Origin: Valencia hispanica
Lineage: Eukaryota > Chordata > Actinopteri > Cyprinodontiformes > Valenciidae
DNA length: 64,000 nt
Reading direction: 5' to 3'
Assembly (NCBI GenBank): GCA_963556495.2
Contig: OY747722.1
Location: 24,692,501 to 24,756,500, forward strand
Below the pieces are notes generated by a model. That model ran no database searches and had not been told where the DNA came from. It saw only the letters and a program-made list of their open reading frames with translations. This document shows positions 26,101 to 38,800 of this stretch, one piece after another. Every line of letters begins with the position of its first letter. Position 1 is the first letter of the stretch. A program made the translations under genes and the position numbers.

Positions 26101-29100
26101 ACAAACGTTTTTCCCTGAAAAGGCAGCTCATAATCATAATTCTCTCCCACAAAAGGAACCCTGACACAAAATCCATGTCACAACAGAAGCAGATAGAGGC
26201 GTTCTTTGTCCTTGTTTTTTTTTTTTTTTTACAAATGCTTATAATCAGGCTTCCTTTCACAGAGATCAGTCTTTCCTTGCTTTCTTGTTTCTGAAGCTGT
26301 AAACCCACTTTTCCTTCAATAAAATCACCAGAGGTTTTCTTTGACCCTGTACAACTCCAACTCCTGAAAAGTGTCCCACACCATAATCCCTTCTACCAAA
26401 TATTTACACTTGACACAATGTAGTAAGACAAGTTTAATTCTCCTAGCAACTTTCAAAGACAGATTCCTCTACTGAATTACCAAACAGGAAGAAGGCCTGA
26501 AGAATGGCTCAAGAGAACATTTCTCCAATACTTTAGATTCCAGTGGCGGTGTGCTTTACACAACTGCATCCGAAGCTTAGACTCTGTGATCTAAGGCTTA
26601 GATGTAGCTGCTCGGCCATAGAAACCCATTCCATGAAGCTTACCAAGCATGGTTCTTGAGCTAATTTGAAGGCTGCTTCAAGTATGGAGGTATATAAGAA
26701 CGATCCTGCAGAAAGTTGGTGACCTCTGCACGCTAAGCATCTCAGCATCAGGTTACCCTGCTTTGTGATCGTACACAGACTATGACTATGATGTGGTTGA
26801 GTTGCTGTTGTTCCCAATCACTTCCACTCTGTGCAATCCAACAGTTTACATTTACTATTTACAATTATCTGAAGACGTTGTATTGTTTGGACTCAAATTC
26901 AATTTAGTTTGATAACTATTTGAGTAGTGGACTCGTGAAATTTTTATAACCCCAGAATAAAGTGATCTCATGCTGGTAGACATTAATTGCTTTCACTTAA
27001 CCATACTTCCCTGTTGCATACTATTAGTAGAATATAGGAAATGACCAAGACTGCAACGCTACAAAATAAAGATGGAACAAAAAGAACAACATGTATTATT
27101 TAAATAGGAAAATACTAAACAGACAATCAGAGACAGATTAGTCACCTGTCGCAATGACTCTACAGAAACCTCTCCTTCTGTGGTATTCAAACAGCCTGTC
27201 TGCACTGATGTAAAATCACTTGGTGGCCTGCCAAATGTTTGAGGTGACTGACACAGCACGGCACCTGGCCCTTACTTCTGGCTCCACTGCTGGTGGCGTG
27301 GCTCCTAGCAGTGTTTCAGAGTCAGGTGGTGTCATATACGCTGATGGTGCTGCTGGTACTGATGCTACTGCTGTGATGGATTTATCTCTGTTTTTGCTTT
27401 TTAGTTGCTTTTTTTGGTGCAAAATACAGATGTGGCTCTTTTTTTAAAGTATGCATTGAATGCATACTGGACCCTCCTTTTACATCTGTCCAGCTGCGAA
27501 GGCCAAAGATACAATCAACAACTTCACAGGTAAGGTCAAAATGTCATAGCAACGAAAAGACTGAGGCCATGAAGCGATTGTATGAGTATACTGTCATAAA
27601 AAAGCCCCATTAAGAGAGTCTAAATGTAATTTACACATTTGGTGAAAGATCAAGTCCTGTCATTTTTTTGACATAAATGTTGCCTTCTATGTGCCCCTGT
27701 TTACCACAGTGTGTGTATAGTGAGATAAGGAGAGTAAAATGTAAAATTCTGTAATGATCAAAACAGAATAAATAATATCTTTTTTACAGCTTTTTTATGT
27801 TTAAATATACGCCAATAATGTTTGATGCTCTTTAAACACTCTGCTTTCAGTTAGAGCCACTTCAAACTTTTTGAAGTCAATATATTTTCATCAGTGCAGA
27901 TAGAACATCTGCGTGGTGTTGCATTAAGATTAAGTAATGTTATTATTGGGTCTTTAAAAGCAATATTTATACGACACATTGGCCATTACAGCAACCTTTA
28001 GGCCCCTGCATAATTTCTCTAGGAACTTCAAGCCTGGATTCTGTATGGGCCTCTCCAACACATCAATATTGCCTCAATCAAGAATAAACATTTTTGTCAA
28101 ATTGATTCATTTATTGGGGAATGGATAACTCTGAACCCATCGGTTGATTGACATGGTGCAGAAGCTTGACTACGTTTGGCTGTGTACTGCTGGTCACCTG
28201 GTTGTACGAAGGCTGAGTAAACTAAAGGAGCTTCACACATCCCTCAGCATTGTAAAACTACTGTTGGGGAGCTACCAGCAGAACGTCTGTGAGCTTTAGC
28301 CTGCAGACTGGCTACCTGAGCATGCACCCTGACTCCATGTTTAGACTGTTAGGTAATATTTATATGTATTTAATTAATTTGTTATTTTCCTAGTAAAAGC
28401 ATCTAGGATAGAAGGTCATGTAAGGAACAAACAAAGCCTTCTGTGTGTAATGTTTGATGATGGCAATGTATCAGGGGGATTAAACAGACGTCAGCTGAAA
28501 GATATCTACACAACGTTCTGATATGAAAACACACGGACTGTCACTCTAATCAGAACTAGTACTGACCAGCTCGCCAGGAGCAAACACGGAAACTGAGCTC
28601 ATGCTTTTAGAAGATAAACATTGATTGCTAAATACTATTTAAGGGTTTGCATCACAAACACCTGAAGGACTCCAGTTTCATCTTCGTTTAACAAAGCTAT
28701 TTTTGCCACAATAACTGTAGATCAAAAAAGCATGTTATACATTTGTATTTTGACATTTATGTGTAAGTTTCACAAACCGTTCAGAGGAATCTCACAGTAG
28801 CCTATGCCTAAGCAGCAGATATTCCAGGATGTTTGTGCTAGAAGCACAGGGTTCTGTGCTTGGACCAATTCTGTTCACCATATATATGCTCCCAATTGGT
28901 AGAATCATTAGACAGCATGGGATAAATTTCCACAGCTATGCAGATGATACACAACTATATTTATCCATAAATCCTGATGAACCCAGTCAGTTAGGTAGAT
29001 TACAGGCATGTCTGGAAGACATAAAAACATGGATGACCCTAAACATTTTGCTTTTAAATTCTGACAAAACAGAAGTTGATGTCTTTGGACCAGAAGTTCT

Positions 29101-32100
29101 TAAACAGAAACTGATTAGTCAATCACTTCATCTGGATGGCATTAAATTGGCCCCCAGTAATAACGTAAAGAACCTCGGCGTTATTTTTGACCAAGACTTG
29201 ACATTTAAATCCCATATTAAACAGGTTTCTAGGATTTCTTTCTTTCACCTCTGGAATATTGCTCAAATTAGAAACATCCTGTCCAGGAGTGATGCTGAGA
29301 AACTAGTCCTTGCATTTGTTACCTCAAGGCTGGACTACTGTAATTCTTTACTATCAGGAAGTCAACAAATGCCATTAAAAGCCTTCAGTTGATCCAAAAT
29401 GCGGCAGCAAGAGTTTTGATGAATATTAAAAAGAGAGATCACATTTATCCTGTTTTAGCTTCCCTTCATTGGCTCCCTGTTAAATCCAGAATAGAATTTA
29501 AGATCCTTCTTCTTACATACAAAGCCCTTAATAATCAAGCTCCATCATACATCAGAGATCTAATTGTTCCATATGTTTCTAACAGAGCACTTCGCTCTCA
29601 GACTGCAGGTTTACTTGTAATTCCTAGGATTTCTAAAAGTAGAATGGGAGGCAGATATTTTAGTTATCAGGCTCCTCTCCTGTGGAACCAGCTCCCAGCT
29701 TTAGTCCGTGAGGCAGACACTCTGTTTACTTTTAAGGCCAGGCTTAAAACTTTCCTTTTTGATAAAGCTTATAGTTAGAGTGGCTAAGGTCATCCTGAGC
29801 TATCTCTGTAGTTATGCTGCTATAGGCTTAGACTGCTGGAGGACAGACTTACCAATTTTCTTCACTCTATTACTTCCTTTTCTCGTACGACTCTCCAGTT
29901 GTATTACAGTACATTCTGTTATTTCGACTGTTAACTTTGTTTTCTCTCTGTGTTTTTCTCTCCATAGAAGATATACCTGGTCTGGTATCCTGCTTGGCTG
30001 CAATGCCCTGTTGGACGGGGGGCATCGACTGGGATGATGCTCCCAGTGGCTGAACATCCACTGTGTCCTGTTATCAACTTTTTACTTTCTGTAACATAGA
30101 AAGTTCTCTGATATCAGATCTTCTGTTCCTTCTGTGTTTCTGCTCTGTCTTCTCAAACCCCCAGGCAGTCGTGGCAGATGGCCGCTCCTACTGAGCCTGT
30201 TTCTGTTGGAGGTTTCTTCCTGTTAAAGGGGAGTTTTTCCTCTCCACCGTCGCTACATGCTTGCTCAGTATGAGGGATTGCTGAAGGATTGCTGTGGTTG
30301 GAAAGTCTGCCCAACCTCACGCCAATGACTGACGCAATCTGCTGGGATTCCTTAAATAGGAAACTTTTTAACTGATTGGAATGTTTGTATAAATGTATTA
30401 AAATGACTTCTTGTTAAGTGCCTTGAGATGACATCTGTTGTGAATTGGCGCTATATAAATAAACTGAATTGAAATGAATAGAAGCAGAGTGTAGCGAGCA
30501 CTTCACTCAGTGCGTCCCGTCTTTTTTCTTTGGTTGCTCTCACTGCGACTCTCTCGCACACACACCAACACACATCCACGCACCTGAAGCGCTACTGGAT
30601 TTTGATTGAACAATGTAATTAGTTATAATTAGCCCTTATTAAAATTGTTAAAAGAGCCTCCCTAGTGACTCTGGCTGCAGGTGAGTGTCTACAGAAGTCT
30701 AACACACACATCCACACAGACACAAGCTCTGTAAAATGACAACTGCAACAGCTGTGGGCTCTGTACTTTGGTTTTTAATAAATGCTGACAATTTCACTTT
30801 TCTTCACCAAATCAAATTTTACTTTGATAAATTAATTTCGATTGGTTTTTCTTTTTTTTCTCTCTCTAACCAACAGTACATGACATGAGAAACATCATGT
30901 GAAAGTTTCCAAATTTGATATTCTACAGCCTGTACTTTCCTTAACTGTCATGATGCTCTGCAGCTAGTCACTGAGCGTAATTATAACACTGTCACAGATT
31001 GGAAGATTATCAGTTTTTTCGGGGTGGGGGGCATTAAAAATACTTGATAGTACCAGACAGTTAAATAGGAACTGAAGAAAGATTAAAGCATCAGGACATC
31101 AAAATCAGAATTTTAAATATAAATTAGACGTAATTTTGAACCAAATAATTTTACTGTGTTACTTTAAAAAATCTTTTTAGTTTTCTGGCCACCACGAAAA
31201 ACGCAAATTCACGACATATGTTTGAGCCCTGCATACTTAAAAAAAAAAAAAACTGGACAAAACGACCTTTCTTATGTTTAACTCTCTCCTTGATGCATTT
31301 TACCTTGAGGTAGGTTGAGAGGTTGGTCAAGGAAGATTCATCCTGTTTAAACTATTTTGACATTTTGTCATGCTAGATCAACTTAAACATATTTTAGGTG
31401 GATTTTACAGTATGCTATTGACCAACACATATATAATTGTGAAGTGACATGAAAATTACACATGGTTTTTTAAAATATTTTACAAATAAAAATCTAAAAG
31501 GGAGCCATACATTTGTATTTACTCTGATAACTCTAAATGAAGTCGAGTTGATGTGCCCGCTGATGTCACCAGTCCAAGCAAGAGGGACATTAATGACAGA
31601 AGCAGTCAAGGTGCTCATGATAACTTTGGAGAAGCTGGAGAGATTAACAGTATAGGGTGGAGCAAACACATATATTAAGGGTCTATGTGCAAAATACAAG
31701 ACAGAAACCAGCACTGCCCGTCCCCTCGAATACACAATCCCCCTGTTGAATACAAATGCCGAAATAAAGCTTTCACTTTCAGATTTGACAAACCCCATTC
31801 AAAGTGCTTTTATTCCCTTGTTCTTTTTCCTGTTGCAATTTTCTTCTACTTCTTTTCTGGGTGTGTTTTTGAGATGCACTTGGCTTCTCTCCAGTAGGAA
31901 CACACGTGGCTCCACCCAACATGAGTGCAATCAGGTTTATCGCTTGTTTGAAGTTCCAAGCCAAATTTTCTAATTGAGTTCTCTTTTGTCCAGTGGTGAA
32001 ACTCCGCTTTACTTCCTTGTGTTTTTCACAAAGTGGTATATAATTGTAAAGTGGAGTTTTTGGTATGTATTCATCCCCTCCTTTACTTTACTAATTCAGT

Positions 32101-32762
32101 GTAACAAATGATGCTAACCTTGTGTTTCCATGTGTAATCAAGAGGAACAAGGAGAGAGGGTTTGCTGAAAGCATCTATCAGGGAAGACGACATTTTGCAG
32201 TCTGAAGTGGAACCCATAACTCCTTGAAAAAAAAAAAGAAGAGCTGAAATGAAGCCGATCAACTCTCTGTTTAGATTCAAACGCTTTAAATTAGCAATTA
32301 AATTAGAGGATATAGAAGAACTGAAACAAAGGCAATTTCCGGATGAGAGCAAATTACTGTGTATCCTGATGAAGCTAATTTAGCTTTTCATGTTGAGGCA
32401 ATGAGCCGGTGTTTCTGTCAGTAATCAAAACAAAAAATGATTCTCTGACGACACACTCTCATGGAAATCGGCACTCCCAACGACGACGAGTTGAAGTATT
32501 GTTACTGTAAGTCAACAGTTACAGTCATCATCAAATGAACTCTGTTGTATTATTATGTTAGATGCCTTAAGATTTCCCCTCAGGTTCCAACTTTAAATAA
32601 CCTTAATAAACTTGATGTACCAGAAGTCGCTGTCACACAAAAAATTGCTAAGGTGCAGCTCACTCTCTCAAGCACAGCTTGTGCAATGTCATTTTTCAGT
32701 CACTGTTGTGGTGCATTATGGGATATGAGTTATATAGGCAATGTACTGGCGGACAATTAATA

Positions 32763-32851
<89 letters not shown>

Positions 32852-35800
32852 ATATATACATATACATTGCTGATTGTGCGTGTTACATAAATAGAAGGTT
32901 TTGTGATTGCATCATTTCATCACCATTCTTAGCAGCATCAGTTGTAGCGGTCACTATATTTCTGTTCATGCAAAACATGGCATTTCAAGTTCAACCATTT
33001 AAAATGGTATTACAATATTTATTTACATTTCAACTTGAATTTCATTTCCTTGACATCCAGTGGAAGCAGTTCTATTCATCCCAAAGATAATTACTCTTCT
33101 ACTAGCTGTGGCCATATTAGAATTGAAAACCATTTACATGAAGTTCAATTCAGCTCTGTTTGTTCTAATCCAAAATGGAACTATTCATCCAGCTCAAAGC
33201 CGCCCATGCTAATCAGTTGTAAATCATTCTAAATAAAATTATATTGTAGTTATATTAAAAACTAATATTTATGTTCTCTTTATTATTTTATTTAAAACTA
33301 TTTGTATTAGGCACACTTTATCTAACCCAGCTCATCCTAGTTAAGTACATTTAATGTAGTTCAACACATTTTCTTTCAAGACAGCTAAAAGCAAGATGTA
33401 TTCCATCAAATTTTCATTCACTGCAATTATATTTACAATTAACAGCATTCACCACAATGCATTTTAATTCAGGCTTGCCCAATTCAGTCCTGGTCTATGC
33501 AAGTTGATGTAAAACTAATAAATCCAATCGGAATCAAATGTGAAATCTGTATACGTACAATTCAGCATAATTCCATAGATTGTAATTCACAACAATTTGA
33601 TTCAGTTCTACTGATTCGGAACCGTTCAGCTGACCCCAGCTCCCTTTAGTTCCACAATCTAACAGTATTAAAATTCCTGTTTGTTTTTTTTAGATTAATG
33701 CATAGCAACTTTTATTAAATGTTAATGTAAAAAAGAGGGCATTTACAACACTACGATACAGTGAAACAATGATAGAACATAAGACATCAGCACATTGGAT
33801 TGCAGATAAATATGCAAAATAATTGCAACTGAACTGTGTATGCAAGTGCATGTTTTTAATTGGCAGCTACTGTAACAATGCAGTTTTTTCCTCAGTTTCC
33901 CTAAAAACAAGAACACAATTAACTGAGAAAAGTCGAATTATAGTACATCATCAGTACTTCATGTTCTTCTCAGAACTATTGTGTACAAACTGGATCTCAC
34001 AAATGTCTAGCCCCCTGATAAAACAGGAACTTTTCCTGTCATGCCTTATCACACTGATAACAGAATCATGGTCATACTGCTCTCAGCAACAAAGCAAGAT
34101 TTACTGTACAATATATAAACTTTAACGAATGGAGAGAAACATTCTGCCATCATCCAAGTGTAAAAGCAGTGATGAATAATGAAACACGGCATTTATTTGA
34201 ATTTCCTGTCAGTTAGACCCACTTGTCATGCCTTTGCCTCAAAGAGGCAATTTCCAGAAGTCTTATGGCTTGGAAAAGGTTCTAGATGAAGATTTCCTTT
34301 TCAAAAGATGAGACAGTAAACCCAAAAAGGAAATATCTCTGGCGGGTTTCCAGCGTGTTCTCCAGGGAAAACGTGACTGACAGCTCTGGGACTCCTTTGA
34401 TGCTGTATACAGTAACCATCAATCACCTCTAGCGAGATTACAACTGGCGTTAACGTCTTCTCCTTAAGCTGTGGGCACATCTACTCACCCGAGAGGCTTT
34501 TCCAAGCGACTGCCCAGCGATCCAACCACCTCTCCGAGCGTGCAGTAGGCCTGGCCCAGGAAGTCCTGCAGAATCAAAGAGCAAGTGAATTTCTTGAAAT
34601 GTGTGATACATATATGCAAACACAGATGCCGCTATATCATAAAATAAATATTTAATTTCAGTAATTCAACACAAAAAGGGAATTGTGTAAAAATCTTGAA
34701 TGGACTTTAAAGTATCTATCAATCAATCAATCAAACTTTATTTATAAAGCGCTTTTCATACAACAATTGCAACTCAAAGTGCTTTACAGAATTAAAATGA
34801 TCCCACAAAGACCACATTCCCATCCCTCCCCCACAAAGTATATTCCTCCAAAGGGTATGGTTATCCCTGGTCTATGTCCATGTTTTCTACCACACGTTTT
34901 CCTTCTACTCAACTTTCTGGTTCATACTGCTTGGATACTGCACTCTCAACAGCCAGGTTCACAGGATGCTGTAAGCTTTTGTTCCTTACCCTCGCAAGAG
35001 TGTCGGTAACAAAATCACTCTGTGTAATAAAACAGTATAAAAAAGGTATGAGCTGCACTCATTGAATTGAATTACTAACATATATTTTGCTTTCAGATAT
35101 GTTCTAATTTATGAAAGTATACCAATACAGTACCCGACGTAAATATAGAAAATATGTCCAGTTGAGACTTGGCTTTCGTGAATACAAACATGTTTTAAAA
35201 AAACAAAATTGCCATCTTTTTCCCTTTTTAGCAAGAGGTGAAGCCATTTGTCATTATTGTAAAATGCATCTAATTTTAGATCAGAACAGCTCCGGGCAAC
35301 ACTAGCATAATGGTCTCATTTGTTCTACTCATTAGCATCTTCTCCCAGCTTTATGTTGGCTTTTTTAGATATCTATCATCATAAGAACAATTTCCACAAG
35401 ATGAAATAAAAGAACACATCTGAAAATGTGTTTTATGATATATTCTTTTTGCTTCCGTCTTTGAAGAAAAATAACAAGCCACCGAGCAACCTCGGCGGGT
35501 GCCAGCATGGGGTCCATAAGAGAACTGGCTGTGTGCAGATAATGGCTAATTACAACAAATAGCAGAACTGGCTGGGAAAATAAAGTTAAAAGAAAAGCTA
35601 TTTCAGTTCCAATCATCCAGATAACAGTGATATCTAAAGCAAAGAAAAAATTCAAAAGAATAAATATTGTTACATAAAAAACTTGTACGAACATTAACGA
35701 TTAAGAGCAGCTTTGGTAGAAAGTGACTCCTTTAACAGGCAGTCTTTCCCTAAAATACATGTTGGGATTTCAATGCACCCATCAGGAGAACTACTGAGGA

Positions 35801-38800
35801 ATTATCCATCAATCAGTTAAGAGATTTAATAAATAGTTATTTTAAATAACTGTAGTAACTTTTCAGAAATGTTATTGTTTTGTTCACCCCTTCAAATGTT
35901 AAAGGGTTTTTTGTAAGTTTTTTTTATTTGTCAAAAAAGCCACATTTAGTTGACTATGATTGATTTGTAAAAACAAAAGGGTAAAACATCCAAGGGAGTG
36001 AATACTTTTTATAGGCACTGTATGTCCTTGCAGCATTACTATCTAATTGTTGCCATGACTTTGTTTAAATTATCATTAGAAATGCTAAGACAGCTTTCAA
36101 ATTTAAATGTACCTTGAATATGATGAATAGAATAAAATAAGATACAAAGCTTTTACTGTCATTGTGACTGTTACCTGATTTAATCAAAATTCTTCATCAT
36201 CGCAGACAAAGTATATGCTTGACATAGCATGAGATGAAGTTTTGCAAATATTGGGTCATTGTTAAGAGATTAGTGCAGTCCTTCTGTAAATTCTGTAGCA
36301 TATGTGCAACATACGTGGTAGCCAAGAGGCACTGTCGTCATGCAGTAGAATTTTACACAATGTCCTTTTTTTTTTTTTTTTCTGTAACCTGGTTTGGTTG
36401 GGAATTAAATTGCATATGCTAGAGTCTAATCTATAAGAATATGATGCTGAAAAGTTTTTTTTGTTTTTTTTAATGAGCATTTTCTAAAGAATTCACTAGT
36501 GTTTAAGAGGTATCAGAGAATTCAAACGGATTAGAAACCATGTGAAACTTTTACTATGTTACTGAAGATAATAAAATTGAGCAATCTTTTAAAACATCGA
36601 CAAAATCTGACTGCATTTTTATGAAATCAATTTATTTTACCATCTAGTCTAAAAACTGAACGGTTTCGAACACCTGTACTTCCTAGAAATTCCTACAGCT
36701 GGCACATTGCTTTTTTTTTTTCACCTTAACACTTTCATGAGGATTGGTGTCCATGGGCTCTTCAATACATAGAACAGCAAAGACTAAAATCCCATCAGAG
36801 AATCACAACATTAAATTTAATTGGTGCCATCAAAAACTTTTTTGCATCCACTCCAATATTTAATGTCACAGTACTTTGGAACAGATAGAAAAAAGTTGTA
36901 TCTTCCACTGCTTCATTAGTGAGCTGTTCCATCTGTTTCGAGTTCATGGACAGCAGCTGGCTTTCCTAGTTCAGTGCTGCAACTATGGTGAGCCTACCAA
37001 GTAGAGCAGTCCATACGCCTCCAGCTTGTAGATCTCACAGAGGTCACAACATGGATCAACATAGCAATCTGCAGTCTGAGATTTTTAACTTGCAGTCTGT
37101 TAGCCCAGAAGGCACTTAGCCAATCTGCAGGCAGCAAAACACCAACCACGAGGCAATGGAACGAGATGGGTAGCACTTTTAGAAGGAAACATTGTGAAAA
37201 ATCATAATCTGGGGAAAAGTCAGTGACAGGTTTCTTTTCTCTACTGGTGAAAATAAAGTAACAGTACGTTGAAATGGTTTAGAGAATACATCAAGCAGAA
37301 TAACAATGGAACTGGTTGACCTCAACATTTAAAATAATGTTGATTTTTTTCCCCCTAATAAATAGTTACGTTTGTAAACAGAAATAATGATAAGTTGGGA
37401 ACGAGCTGACCCTGGTCCAGAGAGTAACAATGGTATACCTCAAATTATTAAAATACTGAATTTATGTACTCAAAAAATCCTGAACTATAATAGCTTTTAT
37501 GAAAACTGCATAAATATAGTATTTTACGAAAATTAAACACTTTATAAAATTTTCCCTGCTATGTGAAGCCTCATATATTTAGCTTTTTGTTTACAGAAAA
37601 TCATGTACTCAGAAGTTACTGCTTCACAGAAAAATACAGATTCTGTTTGGTTCTTTAGCCGGCTTTATGAGATCACTGGAGGTAGACCAATATTACTGGC
37701 CTCATGATAAATTGGACAATATTTGGCTATTTTTAAAGGTATCGGCAATCAATCTTGACGGCACACCCTTTGCCGACTTTTTTATCAGGTGCCTCTTTGG
37801 GCAGCATGGTGTTGCTGTTGTTGGTTGACTCAGCGTCGCCCTCCTGTCTGTCACAGAGATACAAGCTGACCCCAAAGGACATTCATTACTAATGTGTGTC
37901 CTAACTTGTGAAAAAGAAAAAGGAAAAAAAACTGCATAACTACTACTGAAAAGGATCATCTTAAATATAAATATTGGAAATCTGTTTGAATTTTAAATAT
38001 TGGCATTAAAAAAAATATTTATCACTGTGCTTTTAGAAATGACATCACCAGTGGCCGGTGCATTATGTCAGTGTATCCAACAGAGGATCTGCTTGTATTT
38101 TGATACTCATCTTCAATCATGGATGCAGACTATGTAGCTTATTTTAATCAGCGTTTAATTTTTAGGTTTAGGTTTAATTTGGCTCCTTTCCTCATGTGAA
38201 GATCAGTTCTTCTCACACAATTCTCAGAAAGCCCAGCAGACTGTACTTCCCCAGGTAAAACACCATCTAATGGCTTGGCTCTCTGGCTTTCCCTTTGGGA
38301 TCTGCATCAAGGCTGTAAAGATGGTAAGCTGCCTTAGAGTCAATGTCTCCCCTTATATGAGATTATTGATTTTAAACAAGTGAGGCAAAAGGAGCTAAGG
38401 ACAGAGAGAAGATAGCAAAATGGATAAGACCAATGAAAGAAACACGATTATATGCATAAAAAAGGCTAACAAAAGGAAAAATGATAAAGAAAAATTCAAA
38501 TGAAACGAAAGTTCTTAAATGGTGAGTAATAAGAAAAAGTATTTACAGTGCTATGCAAAACTATTCAAATGCTTTCCATATTTTGGGACATTACAACCAC
38601 AAGCATTCATGTGCTTATTGGGAATTTTGTAAGATAGAACAACACAAAGACCAGCGCAGTTGTGAAAAGGGAAGTAAATATATCAACAACAAAAAAAAAA
38701 CTGGATATCATTTGCATATCATCAAGCCCAGTATTCTGTACTTATTGATCTTCTTCTGTTTTTCAGTTTCAGAATAACATAAAAAATGGGATTTGTGGTT

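Larger units (their letters stand above)
19252..34488 (-). other. copine intron, about 15.2 kb
   Basis: The largest intron in the window and the most transposon-rich: a LINE-like tail near 20620, a dead Tc1 element (22365-23680), antisense Tc1-type scraps (24390-24680 and 26340-26840), a small MITE (25159-25582), a 5'-truncated LINE (28847-30478) and a 78-bp AT microsatellite. The stretches 19260-20600, 20670-22360, 26850-28840 and 30490-32770 show no recognised element; 32850-34480 is AT-rich and featureless to me. Confidence 0.75.

Noticed and set aside
27220..27447. Frame of 75 residues rich in Gly, Ala, Ser and Thr
   Set aside because: The composition comes from a loose GCTG(A/G/C)T-type repeat, and the C-terminus is random hydrophobic sequence; no homology recognised.
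32679..32873. Frame with repeated HIYIYIYI
   Set aside because: Encoded by the AT microsatellite.
37001..37020. GTAGAGCAGTCCAT shared with the left end of the 3937-4895 element
   Set aside because: The match stops after about 14 bp and does not include the inverted arm; treated as chance.
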